From NCBI RefSeq assembly GCF_024055605.1, contig NZ_JAMXLX010000001.1, positions 310,001 through 374,000 of the forward strand: a stretch of DNA of 64,000 bases, given 5' to 3'. The stretch comes from Ciceribacter sichuanensis (lineage in GTDB: Bacteria; Pseudomonadota; Alphaproteobacteria; Rhizobiales; Rhizobiaceae). A program made the position numbers and the translations under genes. Shown here in pieces: positions 26,749 through 35,089 of the stretch; position 1 is the first letter of the stretch; every line of letters starts with the position of its first letter. A model generated the notes under the pieces. It worked only from the letters and a program-made list of their open reading frames with translations, was not told the DNA's origin and did no database searches.

Positions 26749-27972
26749 ATGATCGCGTCGGAAACGCAGGAGACGTGGCGTGAGGGATGGCGACATTGGC
26801 CGCTTGCGGCGGTGATCTCGCTTGTCGGGATCGTCCTCCTTGCCGTGCTGTTTGGCGTGATGCTCGGTCTTGTGGATCCCGATGCGGATATGTTTGCCGG
26901 CCGCAACCATGTGAATGTTTGGCTGGGATCCTCGCTGCTGCTCTCGGGAAATGCGATGGAGCTTTTTCGCGGGGCGGAAGTCTACTCTACCCATGTGCTC
27001 TCGGTGTTTGGGGTCGGGGCAGGCTGGCAGTACTGGAGCTATCTTCCCCATGCGCTGCTGGTTTTCGCGCCGTTTTCGCTGATGCCTTATCTGCCTTCGG
27101 CGCTCGTCTTCCTGATGGCGACGCTGGCGCTTTACGGTCACGCCGTCAGCCTGCAGGATCGCGATTTCCCGCCGTTCTCTGCACTGCTCCTGCTGCCCTT
27201 TCTTCTGGCCAATATCCTCGCTGCCGATAGCGGCTACCTGACCGCGGCCCTGATGCTTTACGGTCTCGGCCTTCGCGACCGCCATCCCGTGCTCGCGGGC
27301 ATCGCCATCGGGGTGCTGACGATCAAGCCGCAGCTCGGCCTACTGCTGCCGGTCCTGTTGATCTTCGAGGGCAACTGGCGCACCTTCCTCGCCGCGGTGG
27401 CGACGGCTCTCGTGATGGTGGCGCTGTCGCTCGCGCTTGTCGGCGTGAATGGCTGGATCGGCTATGCCGCGTTCAACGCGCCCTACCAGATCTACCTGAT
27501 GAACAATCTGGGAGGCTTCTTTCCCAATCTGGTGCCCTCTGTCTTCGGCTCCATGCGCAGCCTCGGCTTCCCCGCCGAAGCCGCCCGGCTGTTCCATATG
27601 CCGGTGGCGCTGGCCGCCATTGCGGCCTTCATCTGGAGCCTGATGCGGCTCCAGTCGCCGCTTGCCCGTTCCCGCAGCCTGCTCTACGCCACCTTTCTGA
27701 TCTCGCCCTATACGCAGAGCCATGATCTCGGCGCGCTGGCGGCTCTCGCGGCCCTTGCCGCCCGGCCGGAGTCGGCGCTTCCCCGGAGCCTCGCCATGCT
27801 GCGCATCGCGCTCTCGGTGCTGGTCGCCCTCGTGCCGCTCATTACCCTTCTGCTCGGCCTGAAAGGGCTGCCGCTCGCACCGCTGGTGCTGCTGCTGGCC
27901 TATGGCGTGACGCTTGCGACCGACAGGATGATCGAGGCAAGCGCCGCGCCGGCACGCGTCCAGTTGGCCTAG
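26749..27972 (+). CDS. GT87-type (DUF2029) membrane glycosyltransferase
   Basis: 407 residues with about ten membrane spans. After the first span come an acidic pair (DPDAD) in the first outer loop, YWSYLPHALLVFAPFS, and TIKPQLGLLLPVLLIFEGNWR, the KPQ motif typical of polyprenol-phosphate mannosyltransferase relatives (GT87). It probably transfers a sugar from a lipid-linked donor on the periplasmic side; acceptor unknown. Its last four bases overlap the stop of the convergent phosphoesterase gene. Confidence 0.78.
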   Translation: MIASETQETWREGWRHWPLAAVISLVGIVLLAVLFGVMLGLVDPDADMFAGRNHVNVWLGSSLLLSGNAMELFRGAEVYSTHVLSVFGVGAGWQYWSYLPHALLVFAPFSLMPYLPSALVFLMATLALYGHAVSLQDRDFPPFSALLLLPFLLANILAADSGYLTAALMLYGLGLRDRHPVLAGIAIGVLTIKPQLGLLLPVLLIFEGNWRTFLAAVATALVMVALSLALVGVNGWIGYAAFNAPYQIYLMNNLGGFFPNLVPSVFGSMRSLGFPAEAARLFHMPVALAAIAAFIWSLMRLQSPLARSRSLLYATFLISPYTQSHDLGALAALAALAARPESALPRSLAMLRIALSVLVALVPLITLLLGLKGLPLAPLVLLLAYGVTLATDRMIEASAAPARVQLA

Positions 27973-28847
27973 CCGGCAACCGATGCGGTGTTCGCCGACG
28001 TGATGGAAAGCCGGCGGTCTTCCTCGCGGCCGAACCCATGGATTTCCAGCCTGTCATCAAACAGTTCGACCACGGAGAACGCATTCTCGTCCGGTGTGTC
28101 GACCATGCCCTTCATGTTGACGAAATGGGTGCCGCTCAGCGCGGCGTAATTGCCGGCGTGGTTATGACCGCAGAAATAGGCCAGAGCCGCAGGTGATCTT
28201 GAGATCACGCCCGCCACCTCTTCCGAGCCCCAGAGATTGTGATCGTTTGCCGGAGCGAGCGGGTAGTGACCCATCACAATGGCGGGTTCGCCCGCTGCTT
28301 CCGCAAGTTTCAGCCGTCCGTCCAGCCACTCGACCTGCGCAGCGCTCATGCCGGCATTCCACGTCTGGGCATTCGCTGCTCCTGCGGCGCGCAGCGCGGC
28401 AAGCCGGGTCTCGGCCTCCTGCCTGCGCGGATCGCCGGGCGGCGGCGCAAACAGCGAAACCTCGTTGCCATCGGTGAGGATCACGCGCACGCCCTTGCAG
28501 ACGAAATCGTGATAGGGCGAGGGCATGCCGAGCCTGTCGTGGATTTTCGCCAGATGTTCCGGTGCAACGGAAAAATCGTGATTGCCGGGCAGGAAGAGCG
28601 TTCGGTGGCGAAGGCCGCCATAGATGTCGAGCACGCGGTCGAAATTGTCGAAATCCCGGTCGATCACGTCGCCGAGCGTGACGACGAAATCGAGATCCTC
28701 GGCGTTCAGCCGGGCAATCGCGGCCTCAAGCTTGTCGAGGCTCTTTGCGTAGTAGCGATTGAGCGTCAGGTTGGGCTCGATCGGCGCATATTGCGGATCG
28801 GCGATCAGGCCGAAGCGGAGGCGGGGAAGAAGACTGTCTGAGGGCAT
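27969..28847 (-). CDS. Metallophosphoesterase (calcineurin type)
   Basis: 292 residues with all metal motifs in order: LIADPQY (D-x-Q/H), TLGDVID, LPGNHDF, GHYPLAP and CGHNHAGNY. The form DPQY at motif I and the length match Mn2+-dependent ADP-ribose/CDP-alcohol diphosphatases. It is cytoplasmic. The gene is monocistronic and convergent with the GT87 gene. Confidence 0.88.
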   Translation of the reverse strand: MPSDSLLPRLRFGLIADPQYAPIEPNLTLNRYYAKSLDKLEAAIARLNAEDLDFVVTLGDVIDRDFDNFDRVLDIYGGLRHRTLFLPGNHDFSVAPEHLAKIHDRLGMPSPYHDFVCKGVRVILTDGNEVSLFAPPPGDPRRQEAETRLAALRAAGAANAQTWNAGMSAAQVEWLDGRLKLAEAAGEPAIVMGHYPLAPANDHNLWGSEEVAGVISRSPAALAYFCGHNHAGNYAALSGTHFVNMKGMVDTPDENAFSVVELFDDRLEIHGFGREEDRRLSITSANTASVAG

Positions 28848-28988
28848 GTTCTACACATCATGAAAACCAGCCGCGGGAATAGGCCGCCGGTATGACAGTC
28901 GTGTGACGCGGACCGCCGGTGTTGACCGCCGGCGATCTTTTCCCGGGATGGAAAGGTTTGGCCCGCTCCGGTATTCGGGGGGACGACG

Positions 28989-29498
28989 TCAGAGAACCTT
29001 CGCCACGTAGATGTCGCCTGCCGGCAGCGGCAGAAGACGTTCGGCCATCTCGACCTTCAGCGCCTCGTGGCGAGCGGTTTCCTCGTCCGTCTTGTCCTTC
29101 TTCGCGCCGAGCGTGACGAACTCCTCGCGCACATGGCCAGGCTTGATCCTCACCTCGACAGTCGTGCCCCTGTAGGTGAAGCGCCAGACATAGGGGCCGG
29201 GTGGATCGGAAATCACATCCTTGCCGCCGAGGCTTCGGTCGATGGTCAGCCGCCCGTCGGTCAAGGCCCGCGTCGCCATCTCGATGGCGTCACGACCGCC
29301 GGGGCCGGGAAAGGCGGTGACCACGGTGATTTCGCGGCGTTCCGGCGGCGTATCGGAGAGGAGGGGGAAGGCCGCCTGCATCGCCTTCAGCCCATGCACC
29401 ACGCCGCCCGGAAATCCGCCGCCGTGATAGGTGTTGATATCGGTGAAGGTGAAGGTGAGGTCCTTGCCGCCTTCGCGGACGGTGATCGTGTCATGCAT
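28989..29498 (-). CDS. FmdE-like protein lacking the metal cysteines (last gene of iron operon 2)
   Basis: 169 residues, cytoplasmic. I see a faint but ordered likeness to the FmdE family: YHGGGFPGGVVHGLKAM in place of HGHLCPG-x-ALGYRM, and GGRDAIEMATRALTDGRL in place of C-x2-DAIQ-x-TG-x-T-GKGNL, followed by VWRFTYRGTTVEVRI. Both family cysteines are absent. The gene overlaps the 436-residue gene by eight bases and is the last of five genes behind an iron box, so it probably acts in handling the imported iron compound. Function unknown. Confidence 0.6.
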   Translation of the reverse strand: MHDTITVREGGKDLTFTFTDINTYHGGGFPGGVVHGLKAMQAAFPLLSDTPPERREITVVTAFPGPGGRDAIEMATRALTDGRLTIDRSLGGKDVISDPPGPYVWRFTYRGTTVEVRIKPGHVREEFVTLGAKKDKTDEETARHEALKVEMAERLLPLPAGDIYVAKVL

Positions 29499-30801
29499 GG
29501 GTGTAGGCCTTCAGATTGGGAATGAACCGGTCGAGGAAACGGGTCGTCGCCGGCATGAAATGCGAACCGTGATGGAACATCGGGTCGAGCGAGGAGAGGA
29601 TCATCCGTCCGGGCGTCGAGACGTCATCGACATAGAGAATGGCGCGGCCTTCTCCGTCGCGGGCGAGAACCTCAGCGCCTTCCGGCGGTACGAACCAGCC
29701 GTGCAGGTGCCATGTCACCTCCTTGTCGCCGATGTCCTTCATCAGCGGATGGGAAGAGGCCGCATCGGTTACCCTCACGCCGAGATCTGCCTCGGGGTCC
29801 AGCCACCACCACCAGTTCGTCGGCGTCTCGGTGAAATCGATGGCCGGGAGCCAGAGGTCGGAATGGCTTTCGCCGAGCGCGACGACCGTGCCGCCGGCGG
29901 CGAGATGCCGGGCGATGATGTCCTTCTGATCGATCATTCGTTGCGCCGGCGTGCGGCAGGGCACCCAGAGCACGTCGTCGGGTCTAAGCACCTCGGCGAG
30001 TTCCTCCGGCGTCGTCACCACGTCGAAATACCCGGCATAGCGAGGCCCTTCGAGGCTGCGGATATTGTAGTAGGTGCCGGAGGAGGGGGTGACGATGCGC
30101 CGGCCGATCTTGCCCGAGGATTTCGGGCCGGTATAGGCCTCCGCCTCTGCCAGTGGCAACTTGTCGGCAGGCCTTGCCGGGTTTGTCGGCCACGGATCGA
30201 GGCATGGGCCACCATTGACCCAGTCGAGGATGCGGGCGGAAAGTTCCGGGGCAAGTCCCCATTCCAGCCCCATGCTGGAAAGATCGTTGCCGGCATGGGA
30301 GAAGATGCGCCCGCCACGCGTCCGCGCCCAGACCCAGTCGACCGGCACCCGGGCCTGTCCCAGCCCGTTGATGGCGACGGCACCCTCCGGCAGGGGATTG
30401 CAGCCGCGGCCATAGAAGCCGGCAACGCCCTTGTTGGCTTCCAGCTTCTTCAGGTCGAGGCCGTCATAGAGCGGATGCGGGTTGATGGTCGAGAGGTCGA
30501 AATCCGCTCGCTTCGGAGCGTCGATCGGCTGGTACTGTGCCATCCCGTCCACCAGTGGACGCACGACATGGCCGTTGAAGAACCAGCGTCCGCCGGCGTC
30601 GAGAAAGGCTTCGAGCGCGGGCTTCAGCGCCAGAAGGGCGTTCTGGTCGAGCTGCTGTCCGGTGATGAGGCCCGTGTGGGCGGCAAGCACCTCCGCCGTC
30701 AGATCCTTCTGTTCCACGATGACGACATCGCCGCGCGCCGCCGCGTCCAGAATGCCCGGCGACGGTTTGCCATAGGCGGATTTCAGATAGATCGTGCTCA
30801 T
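29491..30801 (-). CDS. Two-domain protein of unknown function in iron operon 2
   Basis: 436 residues, no signal peptide or membrane span. It looks like two similar halves (about 20-200 and 260-430): FLDAGGRWFFNG matches HLAAGGTVVALG, NPHPLYDG matches SSHPLMKD, and GGRIFSHAGNDLSSMG matches PGRMILSSLDPMFHHG. The layout recalls glutamine-amidotransferase-like or ThuA-like folds, but no nucleophile elbow is clear. It overlaps the ATPase gene by four bases. A role in processing the imported iron chelate is inferred from context only. Confidence 0.72.
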   Translation of the reverse strand: MSTIYLKSAYGKPSPGILDAAARGDVVIVEQKDLTAEVLAAHTGLITGQQLDQNALLALKPALEAFLDAGGRWFFNGHVVRPLVDGMAQYQPIDAPKRADFDLSTINPHPLYDGLDLKKLEANKGVAGFYGRGCNPLPEGAVAINGLGQARVPVDWVWARTRGGRIFSHAGNDLSSMGLEWGLAPELSARILDWVNGGPCLDPWPTNPARPADKLPLAEAEAYTGPKSSGKIGRRIVTPSSGTYYNIRSLEGPRYAGYFDVVTTPEELAEVLRPDDVLWVPCRTPAQRMIDQKDIIARHLAAGGTVVALGESHSDLWLPAIDFTETPTNWWWWLDPEADLGVRVTDAASSHPLMKDIGDKEVTWHLHGWFVPPEGAEVLARDGEGRAILYVDDVSTPGRMILSSLDPMFHHGSHFMPATTRFLDRFIPNLKAYTHA

Positions 30802-31556
30802 GCTGCCTCAATTCCGGCGAATGCGGGCAGGATTGCCCGGCGTGTTTCGCCAACTGGTCCGGCGACATCGACCCAGCGCATCGGGACGCCGTAAAGCTCG
30901 GTCAGCCGCTCCGGCTCGATCATGTCGGCAACGGTGCCGTGGACCTCACGTCCGCCCGGCATCATCATCAACACGTCGTCGGCGGCGGCGAGTGCGTGGT
31001 TCGGGTCGTGGGTGGTGAAGATGATGGCGTAGTTGCGCCGAAGGCGCAGCGCATCCAGCAGTTCCAGGGTCTTTGCCTGATTGCCGAGGTCGAGCGCCGA
31101 GGTCGGCTCGTCGAATACCAGTGCCTGCGATCCTGTGGCGAGCGCCCGGGCAATCAGCACCAGCTGGCGCTGGCCTCCCGACATTCGGTCGTAGCGCAGG
31201 CCGGCAAGTGCCGAAGCGCCGACATCCGCCAGTGCTGCCTCTGCCGCGTCCCTGTCCTCGCGGCGCGGCTGGCCGAACAGGCCGAGATGGGCCGCGCGGC
31301 CCATCACCACGACATCGAGGCCGGAAAGCCTTGCCTGCGATGCCCCATGCTGGGGCACATAACCCGCGACCTTCGGCGCGTGACGGCTGCCGTCGGCAAG
31401 CCGCTGGAAACCGAGAAGCGCTCTCAGCAGCGTGGTCTTGCCACGACCGTTGGGGCCGAGGATGGCGAGCGAACGGCCGACGGGAACCGAGAAGCTGATA
31501 TTGCGGAAAAGCGTGCGCTGGCCGAAGGTGACCGAAGCGTTTTCGAGGCCGATCAT
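30798..31556 (-). CDS. Iron-complex ABC transporter ATP-binding protein, operon 2
   Basis: 252 residues. Walker A GPNGRGKT (34-41), signature MSGGQ (125-129), Walker B ALVFDEP (145-151) and the switch histidine in FTTHDPNHAL are intact. It pairs with the FecCD permease upstream, which it overlaps by four bases. Sequence differs well from the ATPase at 1099-1854, so the two systems are not a recent duplication. Confidence 0.92.
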   Translation of the reverse strand: MIGLENASVTFGQRTLFRNISFSVPVGRSLAILGPNGRGKTTLLRALLGFQRLADGSRHAPKVAGYVPQHGASQARLSGLDVVVMGRAAHLGLFGQPRREDRDAAEAALADVGASALAGLRYDRMSGGQRQLVLIARALATGSQALVFDEPTSALDLGNQAKTLELLDALRLRRNYAIIFTTHDPNHALAAADDVLMMMPGGREVHGTVADMIEPERLTELYGVPMRWVDVAGPVGETRRAILPAFAGIEAA

Positions 31557-32605
31557 GGACGGTTCGCCTCCCTGAAGTGACGACGCAGAAGCAGGCCGAA
31601 AACCGGAGCGCCGATCAGCGCGGTCAGCACGCCGAGCGGGATTTCGGCCGCTGTCAGCGTGCGGGCCAGCGTGTCGATGAAGGTGAGATAGGCGGCTCCG
31701 AGAAGGGCCGATGCCGGGATCAGCGCCCGGTGATCCTCGCCGACGAGGATGCGCGCGGCATGCGGCACCACGAGGCCGATCCAGCCGACGATGCCGGCGA
31801 CCGCGACCGATGTGCCGGTCATCAGCGATATGGCGGCGAAGACGATCCAGCGCTCGCGGTCGGGATTGACGCCGAGCGAACGTGCCTCGCTGTCTTCCAG
31901 CGCCAAAAGGTTCAGCCGGTAGCGCAGGAGCCACACGGCCAGAAGCCCGAGCGCCATGCCCGGAACGGCAAGGCCGAGCCTTGCCCATGTGGCGGTCGAG
32001 AACGAACCCATCAACCAGTAGACGATGGCCGGCAGCGACGTGTTCGGATCGGCGACGAACTGCACGATGGAAACCAGCGCGGCAAACATCGCGCCGACCA
32101 CCATGCCCGACAGGATGACGGTGATGATCTCGGTGCGTCCGTTGATCCGGGCGAGAGCACCGACGAGGATGAGCGCGGCAAGCCCGAGAATGAACGACAT
32201 GCCGAGCAGAACGATGCCGGAATAGCCGAAAAGGATCGCAAGCGCGCCACCGAAGGCCGCACCCTGGCTGATGCCGAGCACCTGCGGCGAAACGAGGGGA
32301 TTACGGAAGACGCCCTGAAGCGCCGCGCCGCCAACGGCGAGTGCCGCGCCGGACAGCGCCGCGAGCAAGACCCGTGGCAGGCGCACCAGCAGCACGATGC
32401 GCTCGTCCATCTCGTCCGGGATCGTGCCGGGGTCGAGTGCCCCGTTGACGAGGATTTCCGCGATCCGGGGCACGGAGACGGAAAACCGGCCGGCCCCGAT
32501 GGAAAACAGCATGGTCGCGACCAGTCCCGCGATCATCAGTCCGAAGACGCCGATCCTCAGGACGGAGACACCGCTCCGCACCGGTTCAGTCGCGACCGCG
32601 CTCAT
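31553..32605 (-). CDS. Iron-complex ABC transporter permease (FecCD family), operon 2
   Basis: 350 residues with nine to ten spans and the family segments LPRVLLAALSGAALAVGGAALQGVFRNPL (the usual start of the core), VGWIGLVVPHAARIL and AEIPLGVLTALIGAPVF. The start MSAVATEP at 32605 comes one base after the binding-protein stop. Single permease, so a homodimeric channel. Confidence 0.93.
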   Translation of the reverse strand: MSAVATEPVRSGVSVLRIGVFGLMIAGLVATMLFSIGAGRFSVSVPRIAEILVNGALDPGTIPDEMDERIVLLVRLPRVLLAALSGAALAVGGAALQGVFRNPLVSPQVLGISQGAAFGGALAILFGYSGIVLLGMSFILGLAALILVGALARINGRTEIITVILSGMVVGAMFAALVSIVQFVADPNTSLPAIVYWLMGSFSTATWARLGLAVPGMALGLLAVWLLRYRLNLLALEDSEARSLGVNPDRERWIVFAAISLMTGTSVAVAGIVGWIGLVVPHAARILVGEDHRALIPASALLGAAYLTFIDTLARTLTAAEIPLGVLTALIGAPVFGLLLRRHFREANRP

Positions 32606-32606
32606 T

Positions 32607-33695
32607 TCACTTGGCCTTGAACTGGGCGTAGGCGGTTTCCGCGCCCTGCATGTCCATCCACAGGATGCCGTCGATATCGGCATCGGTGAGGTCGTAGTTG
32701 TAGAGGGTCTTGTAGGCCTTCTTCATCTCACCGCGCAGGTCGTAGGCGAACACGTCGGGATGCAGCAGGTTGGCGAGCCACATCCAGGTCAACGGGCTTT
32801 CCTGGCTCGGTGGGTCCCAGCGATAGCCGCCGAGCGGCATCTTGTAGACCTTGCGCTCCTTGGCGGCCTTGGTGAGCGACAGGATCGGATTGTTATAGAT
32901 CCGGTCGATCCCGAGCTTGGCTTCGAAGCTGTTCAGCAGGATCACGTCGGGGTTCCATTCGGCGATCTGCTCCGGGCTGATCGTCGTGCCGTTGCCCTGC
33001 ACGTCGGCGGAGACGTTCACGCCACCGACAAGGTCGATGTACCAGGCGTTGTAATTGCCCTTGTTGCCCGATGCCGTCAGGTTTTCGAGCGCGCGACCGA
33101 GATAGAGCACCTTCGGCTTCTTGTCGGCGGGAATGTCCCTGGCCTTGGCAGCCATTTCGTTGGCCACCGTATCGCGCCAGCCATTGATCAGGGCGGCACG
33201 CTCCGGTTTGCCGAGCGCGGTCGCCACCATGTTGTGGTAGTAACGGGTCTTTTCCTCGGTGCCGTAGGAGATCATCGCGACGTTGAGGCCGGCATTGCTG
33301 ATCGGGTCGACCAGATCGGCGCCGTAATCCGCCCACTGAATCACGAGATCGGGATGGGTGGCAGCTAGTTCCTCGATATTGGGAATGAAGTTCGGCGCGG
33401 TGATGTCGGAGGGAATATCCTTCGCTTGCGGGAAGATCCTGCCGAGAACGCCTTCCACAATCGCCGATTTCGCCGTCGGGTTCATGCCGACGAGCTTGGA
33501 GGTGCCGCCATCCATGGCAATGATCGTCGATGCCATCGGGATCGGGATCGAGGCGATGCGGTCGGCCGGCCTTTGAAGCGTGACGGTGCGATCCGCCTGG
33601 TCGACGATGGTGATCGGATCGGCGGAAGCCGTTGCGGCAAAGCCGATTGCCGCGACCGAAACGGCAAGGCGGGTGAGCAGGCGGCGAGGAAGCAT
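32607..33695 (-). CDS. Iron ABC transporter substrate-binding protein, operon 2
   Basis: First gene of iron operon 2; 362 residues with a signal peptide (cleavage after ATASA). Class III binding-protein features: DQADRTVTLQRPADRI after cleavage, IQWADYGADLVD, and PDVILLNSF in the C-terminal lobe. It lacks the vicinal cysteines of the copies at 2915-5247. YRWDPPSQESPLTWMW near the C-terminus is seen in binding proteins for ferric chelates of this branch. The start MLPRRLLTRL at 33695 was chosen for the signal peptide; the frame is open upstream. Confidence 0.9.
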   Translation of the reverse strand: MLPRRLLTRLAVSVAAIGFAATASADPITIVDQADRTVTLQRPADRIASIPIPMASTIIAMDGGTSKLVGMNPTAKSAIVEGVLGRIFPQAKDIPSDITAPNFIPNIEELAATHPDLVIQWADYGADLVDPISNAGLNVAMISYGTEEKTRYYHNMVATALGKPERAALINGWRDTVANEMAAKARDIPADKKPKVLYLGRALENLTASGNKGNYNAWYIDLVGGVNVSADVQGNGTTISPEQIAEWNPDVILLNSFEAKLGIDRIYNNPILSLTKAAKERKVYKMPLGGYRWDPPSQESPLTWMWLANLLHPDVFAYDLRGEMKKAYKTLYNYDLTDADIDGILWMDMQGAETAYAQFKAK

Positions 33696-33760
33696 CGGGA
33701 GAACCTTTCGAAAAGTGGACAATGACTGTCTTGATTTTCCGATACCTCGGATTGCAAACA

Positions 33761-33775
33761 TGAATAAAAGTGTCA
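33761..33775. promoter_or_regulatory. Candidate RirA IRO box of iron operon 2
   Basis: TGAATAAAAGTGTCA fits TGA-N9-TCA, within a strongly AT-rich promoter region, 65 bases before the binding-protein start. Second such box in the window, again in front of an iron-type ABC operon. Confidence 0.66.
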
Positions 33776-33974
33776 AGATTTTTTATGCTAATATATTCCT
33801 TTAGTTTCTGGGGGATTTTGCGCCCTTGACGGAAAGCATGAATTGAACCGTTTGAAATGATTTCTCCGTTTTCCGGCGCCATCGATTTCCGGTGGACGCC
33901 CACGAAAAATCGCCTATGAAGGCGATAGACGAATGTCAGGCCCGGTCCAGTCGGGCAGCAGAGGTTCACGTTCC

Positions 33975-34901
33975 ATGATCGTCCGCGACCGGCCCGGTCT
34001 TCTCGCCCTGTTCTTCATTCTTCGCGGCTCGGTCCTGCCGATGATCTTTCCGCAGGTGCTGTTCGTCTTTGGCCTGTCGGCGCTGGTGATCTTGGCGCAT
34101 CGGTTCTGGCCGGCTCTGGTTCCGGGCTTCAACAGCGCGCCGCTTGCGCTGGTCGGCATCGCGCTCTCCATCTTTCTCGGCTTCCGCAATAATGCTTGTT
34201 ACGATCGCTGGTGGGAGGCGCGAAAGCACTGGGGGCAACTGGTCATCGCGGTTCGCAGCCTCGCCCGCCAATCGCTGATCCTCGAGGGACGGATGCTTGA
34301 TGGAGAACCGGTTGCACGGCGCCGCCTGCTGGAACTCGCCATCGCCTTTTCCTATACGTTGCTGATCCATCTGCGCCCCGGCGGCGATCATGGCCGCATC
34401 CTCCTGCGCTTGCCGAAGGAGCGCCACGTCGCCTTTCTCGAAAGCCGCAACCGGCCGGATTTCATCCTGCGGGAAATGGGCGGCCTGACAGCACGGCTGA
34501 AGGCGACGGGAGCCCTGAGCGACATCGAATATTCTGTACTGGAATCAAGCCTTCACGAGATGTCGTCGGTTCTGTCCGCCTGCGAGCGCATCCGCTTCAC
34601 GCCGGTTCCCTTCGGTTACACGCTGCTCCTGCATCGCACCGCCTATATCTTCTGCTTCCTTTTGCCCTTCGGCTTTGCCGATGTGCTGGGGTGGCTGACA
34701 CCCTTTGCGACGGCTCTTGTTGCCTACACCTTTTTCGGCCTCGACGCCCTCGGCGATGAACTGGAGGAGCCCTTCGGCGACCTGCCGAACGATCTGCCGA
34801 TAGGGGCTATTGCGGAGACGATCGAGATCAACCTGCGTGAGGCGCTGGGTGAAAAGGATCTTCCGCCGCTGCCGGAACCGAAGGGTTTCATCCTCATGTG
34901 A
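33975..34901 (+). CDS. Bestrophin family ion channel protein
   Basis: 308 residues. MIVRDRPG at the start, FLGFRNNACYDRWWEARKHWG and PFGYTLLLHRTAYIFCFLLPFG are classical bestrophin (UPF0187/YneE) blocks, and LEEPFGDLPNDLPI is the acidic C-terminal motif. Bacterial relatives form pentameric ion channels in the inner membrane. A better-known start at 33975 (AGAGG ten bases ahead) is used instead of the ATG 42 bases upstream. Divergent from iron operon 2. Confidence 0.9.
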   Translation: MIVRDRPGLLALFFILRGSVLPMIFPQVLFVFGLSALVILAHRFWPALVPGFNSAPLALVGIALSIFLGFRNNACYDRWWEARKHWGQLVIAVRSLARQSLILEGRMLDGEPVARRRLLELAIAFSYTLLIHLRPGGDHGRILLRLPKERHVAFLESRNRPDFILREMGGLTARLKATGALSDIEYSVLESSLHEMSSVLSACERIRFTPVPFGYTLLLHRTAYIFCFLLPFGFADVLGWLTPFATALVAYTFFGLDALGDELEEPFGDLPNDLPIGAIAETIEINLREALGEKDLPPLPEPKGFILM

Positions 34902-35089
34902 GGATGTTTCCACAGGCTTCGAATATCGAGACAACTTATAACACGAAATTCTGACGTTTATTTTTCTTCAACGGGTTGCTGGTATACCGGATACTGTCTG
35001 GATGGATCCGATGCGATCAACGCTGGCATGAAGGCTGGGCCGGACGTCACACGCCTTCGTATATGTATTCCAGCATTGGTCAGCAGAAA

